From positions 1 through 11,547 of the forward strand of contig CAMFKA010000044.1 in the NCBI GenBank assembly GCA_945957185.1: DNA of 11,547 nt. The letters run 5' to 3'. The position numbers were made by a program, and so were the translations under genes. Positions 6,089 to 11,547 of this stretch are shown here, in pieces. How positions within the stretch are numbered: position 1 is the first letter of the stretch; each line of letters begins with the position of its first letter. This DNA comes from an uncultured Chlamydiaceae bacterium. GTDB taxonomy: Bacteria; Chlamydiota; Chlamydiia; Chlamydiales; Parachlamydiaceae. The notes beneath the pieces were generated by a model, which was not told where the DNA came from, searched no databases, and was given only the letters and a program-made list of their open reading frames with translations.

Positions 6089-7444
6089 TTAGGTTTTTGA
6101 AGAGACCAAGGGCTCCCAGCTGGGAAACCGTTTCTCCCCGTTACCGCTTGTGATTTTGAACACTTCGCGCGTCCCCACATTCAGGATGTAAAGCTCGCTC
6201 TTGTCCTTATCGATTCTATTGTAAACAATTGCCTGACTATTCGGCGCCCAGGAGGGATTTTCCTTGCTCCCACCACCACTCGTCAAAACCGTCTCTTTTC
6301 CGGTCTTCAAATCGCAGACACACAACTGCCGCGTACCGCTAATGGAGGAGCTGTAAGCTAAGAAATTCCCATCCGGTGACCATGCCGGAGCGGAGCTTTC
6401 CCTAGCAACTTTGCTGACTAACACGGGTTTGACATCCTTTAGCAGTGCATTTTCTTTTGGAATTGGCATTCTGTAGATTTTTGGAGATCCATCTTTATTC
6501 GAAACAAAGGCTACTTGTTTGCCATCCGGGCTAAAGCAGGGAGACCCTTGAGTTGCTTGCTTTGCTGAAAATATCTGTCTAGGTTTACCCACAGGACCTG
6601 TTTCCGGATTAAAATCCATGACAAAAAGATCGGGATTCCCTGTGATGTCGCAGATAAAGGCAATTTTATCCCGCATGGGCGAAAATGCAGGCATCAGTTG
6701 ATTCCCTTTTAACAGTGTCAAACGTCGCCCTTCCTGCTCTTTTAAACTCGAATAATAGATTTTAGGCTGCCCTGTTTTATAGGAAACGTAGAGGTACCCC
6801 CCGCTCCGAAAATTGGGTTTCGGAGCCATATATGTCGGTGTCACGATGTACCCTGCATTATCCGTGATCTTTTTACCGTTTTCTCCATCAAAATCGCTTT
6901 CCCATATCTCTGACACCCATTTTTTCCCCTCTTTCACTGTGTAGAGAATTTTTGTAGAACTCACTCCGTCGCTGCCAAAGATGATCTTATAGATGGTATC
7001 GGCAAGACGATGAACTATTTGCCTGTCTTGAGAAAGGGTTCCTGTCAATGTTTGAGGAGCAATGATTTTAATCGATCCTGTTGCCACATTCACTACACGG
7101 GCTTCTAAGGACTTATCCTTCATTCTCAGCCGGATAACAAAATAGGGATTTAATGCAGCAAAAGTCGCTACTGCTTCAGGGGTATCGTAAGCTCCATTTG
7201 CAAACGACTTTTCAATAGACGCGTCCTCGCTCACAAATTTTGTTGAACTCGTCATCAGCAGATCATTTTTGAGTACCCCTTGCAACTTGTCGGCATAGTT
7301 TTTATCCCAAGAAAACGTCTCCACGCGAGGTTTTGTAATGTAAACGGGAACTTTCGGCTGCTCTGTAGTGAGCTGGACGATCAATTCGTCCTGAGCCGCT
7401 AAGTTTGAAAATAGAATGAGAAGGAGCGTAAAAAATAGTTTCAT
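6089..7444 (-). CDS. tolB: Tol-Pal system periplasmic beta-propeller TolB
   Basis: This 451-residue protein is slightly longer than the roughly 430 residues typical of TolB. It begins with a signal peptide (residues 1-17, hydrophobic FFTLLLILF, cleavage probably near NLAAQ), placing it in the periplasm. Residues 20-160 form the N-terminal domain. The C-terminal part carries WD40-like propeller blades marked by (A/C)xSPxxxxIAF-type strands near 252-263, 302-313, 354-364 and 397-408, and a final SWEP at 442-445. TolB links the inner-membrane Tol motor to Pal at the outer membrane and helps constriction at division. The ATG overlaps the stop of the TolA/TonB-like gene (ATGA), with no good ribosome binding site, so it depends on coupling. 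It is the last gene of its operon here; pal, the expected next gene, is absent. Confidence 0.9.
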   Translation of the reverse strand: MKLFFTLLLILFSNLAAQDELIVQLTTEQPKVPVYITKPRVETFSWDKNYADKLQGVLKNDLLMTSSTKFVSEDASIEKSFANGAYDTPEAVATFAALNPYFVIRLRMKDKSLEARVVNVATGSIKIIAPQTLTGTLSQDRQIVHRLADTIYKIIFGSDGVSSTKILYTVKEGKKWVSEIWESDFDGENGKKITDNAGYIVTPTYMAPKPNFRSGGYLYVSYKTGQPKIYYSSLKEQEGRRLTLLKGNQLMPAFSPMRDKIAFICDITGNPDLFVMDFNPETGPVGKPRQIFSAKQATQGSPCFSPDGKQVAFVSNKDGSPKIYRMPIPKENALLKDVKPVLVSKVARESSAPAWSPDGNFLAYSSSISGTRQLCVCDLKTGKETVLTSGGGSKENPSWAPNSQAIVYNRIDKDKSELYILNVGTREVFKITSGNGEKRFPSWEPLVSSKT

Positions 7445-8160
7445 AAGTTTGTCAGGGTTAGGGTAAAGGTGTGAGTGATTTCTCCGGAATACGCCTGCCC
7501 AAATGGAGGAAAAGAGATGGCAGGCAAATGTGTTTCGACGGCTTTTTTATTGGCTGCGCTAGCGGAAGAGAGAATATTAAATTGAGTGATTTTTCCCTGT
7601 CGATTTAATGTCAGCGACACTTTTACATCTCCCATTTCAGGGAGTTTGAGCACAATTTTCAATTTGGAAATCAATTCGGCTTCATAACCCATCGCGACAT
7701 CAGTTGCGACAGATCCGCTTACACCGACAGCCTGCTTCGTTGTCGCTGCAGCAGGAATCGCTGCCAATTTCTGTTTTAGCGTTGCTAAAGCTTGCTGAGA
7801 AGGTCCTTTTTTTACCGGAGCAGCTGCTTGCGCAATCTCTTTTGGCGCAGGTTTAGGAACAGATTTTGCGACGGGCTTTGGCGAAGGCTTAGCGGGAGTC
7901 TTTGAAGCAGGTTTTGGAGTGCTTTTAGCCACGGGCTTCGGAGGCGTAGGCTGCACGACAGGCTTTGCTGCTTGAATCGGAGGGGCAATCTCTACTGTGT
8001 GCTGCTTTGGAGAGAGCTGTACAGTTTGTACCACAAATGACTTTGGCTTCAGCGGAACCGGCGCTGTCGGGCTAAACCAAAGAATCCAGACCAAAAGTAC
8101 CGCGTGGATGGCAATGACGAAGCCTGCAATCGCGCGAACGGGAACAAAATGCGCTTCCAT
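7441..8160 (-). CDS. TolA/TonB-like periplasm-spanning protein
   Basis: This 239-residue protein has one N-terminal membrane anchor (about residues 9-30) and a Pro/Lys/Ala-rich spacer (about 58-120). Its C-terminal domain (about 158-239) resembles the TolA/TonB C-terminal fold (LPEMGDVKVSLTLNRQGK and the SSAS..NKKAVE helix). The spacer contains two near-identical copies of PKPVAKS.PKPA starting at 74 and 94, a 20-residue period. In Tol systems this component is energised by TolQ/TolR in the inner membrane and contacts TolB/Pal. Its position between exbD and tolB matches the chlamydial gene I recall as CT598. It starts four bases after the exbD stop, with GGGGTGA just ahead as ribosome binding site. 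Because the order mixes Exb and Tol names, TolA is a better functional guess than TonB, but the sequence alone does not decide it. Confidence 0.75.
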   Translation of the reverse strand: MEAHFVPVRAIAGFVIAIHAVLLVWILWFSPTAPVPLKPKSFVVQTVQLSPKQHTVEIAPPIQAAKPVVQPTPPKPVAKSTPKPASKTPAKPSPKPVAKSVPKPAPKEIAQAAAPVKKGPSQQALATLKQKLAAIPAAATTKQAVGVSGSVATDVAMGYEAELISKLKIVLKLPEMGDVKVSLTLNRQGKITQFNILSSASAANKKAVETHLPAISFPPFGQAYSGEITHTFTLTLTNL

Positions 8161-8164
8161 CGTA

Positions 8165-8575
8165 TCACCCCGGACTTAAAATGATGTCCATTTGGTCAAA
8201 ACCAGCCTCTTCCAATCCATTTTTCACCTGCTGGTAGGTTCCAAATTGCGCGCGTTTATCGTGAAACACTTGTGGACGCACTCCCGGATGTGCTTGTTTG
8301 AGCGTTAAAGCTTTTCCTTTCAGGTCGGCAATGGAAATGCGTTGTCGGTTTAACCAAACAGAATTGTCCGCTTTGACGTGTACAGTGATGGAGCTGGATT
8401 CGCTGACGGTTTTTGCCGGAACCGGTTTTCCCTGTGCCAGTTCCACTTGATCTGTCTCTAGTAAAGGTGCGATCACGATGAAAATAATCAACATCACGAA
8501 GACAACATCGATCAAGGGCGTTAAGTTAACGGAGGGCTCCTCTTCGTAGCCGGCACGTCGCACAACTCTCTTCAT
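8165..8575 (-). CDS. exbD: ExbD/TolR-family motor protein
   Basis: This 136-residue protein is typical in length for ExbD/TolR. It has a short cytoplasmic start, one transmembrane helix (about residues 20-38, LIDVVFVMLIIFIVIAPLL) containing the essential Asp23, then a periplasmic domain. The motif NLTPLIDVVFVMLIIF is the family signature. Asp23 takes part in using the proton gradient together with ExbB/TolQ. The ATG overlaps the exbB stop as ATGA, and AAAGG seven bases upstream provides a ribosome binding site, so the two subunits are made together. Chlamydial annotation calls it ExbD; with tolB in the same operon its role is more likely that of TolR. Confidence 0.9.
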   Translation of the reverse strand: MKRVVRRAGYEEEPSVNLTPLIDVVFVMLIIFIVIAPLLETDQVELAQGKPVPAKTVSESSSITVHVKADNSVWLNRQRISIADLKGKALTLKQAHPGVRPQVFHDKRAQFGTYQQVKNGLEEAGFDQMDIILSPG

Positions 8576-9291
8576 CCATCAACCTTTCGGTATTGCAATT
8601 CAGCAGTAGCGAGCATTTCTGTGGCGAAACCGTCCATATCGGTCTGAAACTCACGAATTTTATTTTTGATAAAATTGTAACCGACAAGAGCCGGAATGGC
8701 GTCGACAAGTCCAAGCACCGTTGTTGCTAACGCCATAGAAAGTCCGGCAAGAACAGCTTGACTTCCGCCGTTAATCTGCATCTCGGAAAAAGAGGTCAAA
8801 ATTCCCCAAACAGTCCCCAACAATCCCAAAAATGGAGCCAAACTCACAATGGTCGCCAAGATAAACAAATTTTTTTCCAAATATTTTGTTTGCATGGCAA
8901 CTTCATTGTACAGGTGGGTTCCGACAAAGTCTAAATCGGAAGGGCTTAAGTAGACGGACTGCTTAGCACTTGTGGTGCTAAATTGCCGATTTTTGTCGAG
9001 CAGATCGATAGAATACCGTTTTAAAATGGAATAAATGGACCAAAAAGGGTTCGTTTGTGCGGGATCGAGCTCGATTTCAAAGATGCGGTGCTTCGATTGC
9101 AGGAAATGAGTACGAAAATTTTGAGATTTCTGCTGCATTTTCTGCAAAAGCCACACTTTATAAATCAAAATCACCCACGAGACAATCGATAAAATTCCCA
9201 AAGCCAAAAAGATTAATTTCCCTAGGAAATCCGACTGTATATAAGCATCAATAAATGGGTGGGTTGCTAAGAATAAAAGCTTTACATTCAT
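8572..9291 (-). CDS. exbB: ExbB/TolQ-family proton channel
   Basis: This 239-residue inner-membrane protein has three membrane segments: about 24-49, 142-166 and 177-205. The MotA/TolQ/ExbB signature LAPFLGLLGTVWGI is at 151-164 and the third-helix motif GLSMALATTVLGLVDAIPA at 183-201. It forms the proton channel that, with the ExbD/TolR subunit, drives the TolA/TonB-like protein. The frame is open up to 9357, but the start at 9291 is preferred because AAGGA lies seven bases ahead of that ATG and the upstream residues do not look like this family. It is the first gene of the operon and is divergent from dsbD. An Asp at position 197 in the third helix stands where most relatives I know have a small neutral residue. 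Confidence 0.9.
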   Translation of the reverse strand: MNVKLLFLATHPFIDAYIQSDFLGKLIFLALGILSIVSWVILIYKVWLLQKMQQKSQNFRTHFLQSKHRIFEIELDPAQTNPFWSIYSILKRYSIDLLDKNRQFSTTSAKQSVYLSPSDLDFVGTHLYNEVAMQTKYLEKNLFILATIVSLAPFLGLLGTVWGILTSFSEMQINGGSQAVLAGLSMALATTVLGLVDAIPALVGYNFIKNKIREFQTDMDGFATEMLATAELQYRKVDG

Positions 9292-9444
9292 TGCAATTTC
9301 CTTTACAATACGGGTTTTATTTGACCAATAAAAACCGAAGGTTGCGTTACTACACAAAGCACGGGAATTCTATCAGCATCTAGGGAAAATATATCCGGAA
9401 TGGTGGAATGCCGCAACTATAAAGTTTGTAAGGAGGTTTGCTTA
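9292..9444. other. Divergent exbB-dsbD intergenic region
   Basis: This 153-bp region must carry the start signals for both the tol operon and dsbD. I see only weak candidates, such as TATATT on the minus strand (9388-9393) with TTGCGG 17 bases upstream, and nothing close to consensus in the plus direction. No hairpin or small gene is evident. An in-frame ATG at 9400 could extend dsbD by 15 codons, but it lacks a ribosome binding site. Confidence 0.4.
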
Positions 9445-11547
9445 GTGAATTGCATCAAAAAATGGCTGTTATTACTGACAACTCTTATGATTGTCTTTAA
9501 CAATTCTCTCTATAGCGAATCCCTGCCTTCTCCTACCGAAGCTACTCTCGTCGCCGAAGATAATTCCGTCCAACCCGGTCGCCCCTTCTGGGTCGCCGTC
9601 CATTTGCGCCTCGCTCCCGATTGGCACGCCTACTGGAAAAACCCGGGCGATGCAGGAATGCCGGTTCAAATTGATTGGGATCTTCCCCCCAACTTTACCG
9701 TTGGTGAATTGGAATGGCCCTACCCTAAAAAGATGGAACTTTCCGGAATAGTCGGATTCGGCTACGACGATGAACTGACTCTGCTAGCACAGATTACCCC
9801 CGATGTCTCCACTCCTCCCGACCAAAAACTCGAACTCGGTGCCAAAGTGCGTTGGTTGAGTTGCTCGAAAGACGAGTGCGTTCCGGGGAGCGCAAAGCTC
9901 TCGCTGCCGCTGCCTGTTTCGCTGAAAGATCCAAGCGTTAACACGGCAAATAGCACTCTATTCTCGAATGCCAGACAAAATATTCCCGAACTTCCAGGCG
10001 CTGTTTTAGTTCATCGCGACAACGACAAATTAAATCTTTTTGTTTCTTTAGAGCACCTTGCGGGAGATGGCAACGGGGATGTCAAATTCGAATTTTACCC
10101 CGAAACCAAAAAATTAGTTGATCTCCGCCATGAAGACGGCTCTTTAGCATCCGATGGCACCGCGATGGTCGCGTTAACGGAACTGAAAAAATCCACTTCT
10201 TTGAAAGGACTTTTGATCGCGAAGCAAGGGGAGACAACGCGTGCTTTCCATGTGGATGCTCCGATTCAATTGTCGGAGGTATCTAGCGAACCAATTCAAA
10301 GCATCGCACACGAAGATGACTCCTTCTTTAGCTTTGCTAAAATTTTAGCTTTGGCATTTATTGGGGGGTTGATTCTGAATTTGATGCCTTGCGTTCTTCC
10401 GGTCATCTCGTTCAAGATCCTCAGTTTCATTAAAATGGCGGGTGAAGACCGCGCAACGACAACGAAGCACGGCGTCGCTTTTTCTTTCGGCGTGTTGATC
10501 TCTTTTTGGGTGCTTGCAGGTCTTCTTCTTGTCCTTAGAGCCTACGGCAACTCCGTCGGCTGGGGCTTTCAGCTTCAAGAACCTCTTTTCGTAGGGATTC
10601 TCGCTTGCGTCATGTTTTTATTGAGCTTAAACCTGCTTGGAGTGTTTGAACTCGGCCTTTCGCTATCCTCATGGGCAGGACAAGTGGAGCAAACGGCTAA
10701 AAAGGAAGCACCGGAAGGGCTGCTCTCCTCCTTTTCCAGCGGTGTGCTGGCGACAACACTAGCGACGCCTTGCTCAGGACCATTTTTAGGTTTAACAATC
10801 GGCCTTGCAGCAACACTTCCCGCCATCCAATCGCTTATGATTTTTACTGCTGTCGGCCTCGGAATGGCTTCTCCATACCTGATTCTCGGAATGTTCCCTG
10901 CTCTACTCGCCTTCCTGCCTAAACCGGGAGCGTGGATGGAAACATTTAAACAGGGGATGGGGTTATTTTTGCTCGCTTCCGTCATCTGGCTGGTCTGGGT
11001 TTTTGCGGGTCAAACTTCCGAACTCTCCATTTTCCTCCTTCTTGGCGCTCTCTACGTTTTATCTATCGCCGCCTGGATTTATGGTATATTCGGCACTCCG
11101 GCTCGCACCCGAAAAGTGCGTCTGATTGGGTCGTTGGCAGCTTTGTTATTGGTATTCGGTTCGTATCAACTGGTACAGACGGGATCAACAATGGTGTCCT
11201 CCTCTAGCAGCAACGCTGAACTAGCCGACAATTGGGAACCGTACTCCGCTGCTCGTGTAGAGGAGCTTCAAAAAGCCGGCGTGCCTGTTATCGTCGATTT
11301 TACAGCAAAATGGTGCCTGATTTGCCAAGTGAATCACGTGGTCCTTTCCAACGACAAAGTAAGCGCAAAAATCAACGAGCTTGGCGCTGTCAAAATGATC
11401 GCCGATTGGACTTTGAATGACCCCGAAATCACAGAAGCATTGACTAAATTCGGTAGAAACAGTGTCCCCCTATACCTGATTTACGGATCGGACCAAGGGA
11501 AAGAGCCTACGATTCTTCCGCAAGTACTGACTCCGGATATCGTTTTG
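9445..11547 (+). CDS. dsbD: DsbD thiol:disulfide interchange protein (3' end cut)
   Basis: This is an open frame of 701 codons that continues past the window edge, so the stop is not seen. DsbD takes electrons from cytoplasmic thioredoxin across the inner membrane to keep periplasmic disulfide isomerases and other thiols reduced. In order, there is a signal peptide (about residues 1-23). A periplasmic N-terminal domain follows, with a Cys140/Cys145 pair. About eight membrane helices (297-577) carry the transmembrane cysteines Cys316 (LMPCVLP) and Cys443 (ATPCSGP). A C-terminal thioredoxin-like domain has Cys624-Leu-Ile-Cys627 and a cis-proline-type SVPLYLIY. All three redox pairs are present. 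The start is GTG at 9445, eight bases after a perfect AAGGAGG (9430-9436), and it begins directly at the signal peptide. Similar length to the chlamydial DsbD suggests only a few residues are missing. Confidence 0.92.
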   Translation, partial: MNCIKKWLLLLTTLMIVFNNSLYSESLPSPTEATLVAEDNSVQPGRPFWVAVHLRLAPDWHAYWKNPGDAGMPVQIDWDLPPNFTVGELEWPYPKKMELSGIVGFGYDDELTLLAQITPDVSTPPDQKLELGAKVRWLSCSKDECVPGSAKLSLPLPVSLKDPSVNTANSTLFSNARQNIPELPGAVLVHRDNDKLNLFVSLEHLAGDGNGDVKFEFYPETKKLVDLRHEDGSLASDGTAMVALTELKKSTSLKGLLIAKQGETTRAFHVDAPIQLSEVSSEPIQSIAHEDDSFFSFAKILALAFIGGLILNLMPCVLPVISFKILSFIKMAGEDRATTTKHGVAFSFGVLISFWVLAGLLLVLRAYGNSVGWGFQLQEPLFVGILACVMFLLSLNLLGVFELGLSLSSWAGQVEQTAKKEAPEGLLSSFSSGVLATTLATPCSGPFLGLTIGLAATLPAIQSLMIFTAVGLGMASPYLILGMFPALLAFLPKPGAWMETFKQGMGLFLLASVIWLVWVFAGQTSELSIFLLLGALYVLSIAAWIYGIFGTPARTRKVRLIGSLAALLLVFGSYQLVQTGSTMVSSSSSNAELADNWEPYSAARVEELQKAGVPVIVDFTAKWCLICQVNHVVLSNDKVSAKINELGAVKMIADWTLNDPEITEALTKFGRNSVPLYLIYGSDQGKEPTILPQVLTPDIVL

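Noticed and set aside
7840..7990. The Pro/Lys-rich repeats considered as a CRISPR or mobile repeat.
   Set aside because: They are in frame within a coding spacer and have no spacer-repeat regularity.
8526..8714. A 62-codon minus-strand frame bridging exbB and exbD.
   Set aside because: It is an out-of-frame reading of the exbB end; both real frames overlap cleanly at ATGA.
9292..9357. A longer exbB start adding 22 residues.
   Set aside because: The internal ATG has a good ribosome binding site and the added residues are not family-like.
9472..10985. Several minus-strand open frames, the largest 136 codons at 10575-10985.
   Set aside because: They lie opposite dsbD, which has all family motifs; their composition is that of antisense membrane-protein sequence.

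Overview
The window most likely comes from a member of the Chlamydiae, probably an environmental (amoeba-associated) lineage rather than a classical Chlamydia. The first reason is the gene block at 6089-11547. It carries exbB/tolQ-like, exbD/tolR-like, a TonB/TolA-like protein and tolB on the minus strand, with dsbD divergent on the plus strand. I recall the same order from chlamydial genomes (C. trachomatis CT595-CT599). The second reason is two tandem alpha/beta hydrolases resembling the Chlamydia-specific CHLPS 43 kDa (DUF818) family. I could not run a database search, so genus is left open.

Layout, left to right. 1-177 is non-coding and holds a strong palindromic repeat element. 178-2679 (minus) is a large ankyrin-repeat protein with ten exact 34-residue repeats and an unrecognised coiled-coil C-terminal half, a candidate host-directed effector. 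2680-2946 is a spacer with a likely promoter for the ankyrin gene, a stem-loop plus T-run terminator for the upstream genes, and nested inverted repeats. 2947-5303 (minus) is a two-gene operon of paralogous hydrolases overlapping by 13 bp, with a very good sigma-70/sigma-66-type promoter at 5328-5357. 5407-6014 (minus) is a toxin-antitoxin module: an AbrB/MazE-like antitoxin followed, with an ATGA overlap, by a Doc-type Fic toxin. It has its own promoter flanked by two matching operator-like palindromes.

6089-9291 (minus) is the Tol/Exb envelope operon (exbB, exbD, tolA/tonB-like, tolB), packed with ATGA overlaps or a 4-nt gap. It builds a proton-driven inner-membrane motor, a periplasm-spanning link and a periplasmic beta-propeller. 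The usual last member, pal, does not follow tolB; the toxin-antitoxin module sits there instead. 9292-9444 is the divergent intergenic region. 9445-11547 (plus) is dsbD, a transmembrane disulfide reductase. It starts at a GTG behind a perfect Shine-Dalgarno sequence and runs off the right edge.

The window therefore joins a conserved core block (Tol system, DsbD; visibly richer in G+C) to an accessory block (toxin-antitoxin, hydrolase pair, ankyrin protein; more AT-rich, with structured intergenic repeats). The boundary is immediately downstream of tolB. The most distinctive items are the toxin-antitoxin module with paired operators at that boundary, the hydrolase tandem, and the ankyrin protein with a four-repeat block duplication and a nuclear-localisation-like tail. 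I do not see convincing evidence of a wholly new multi-gene system.
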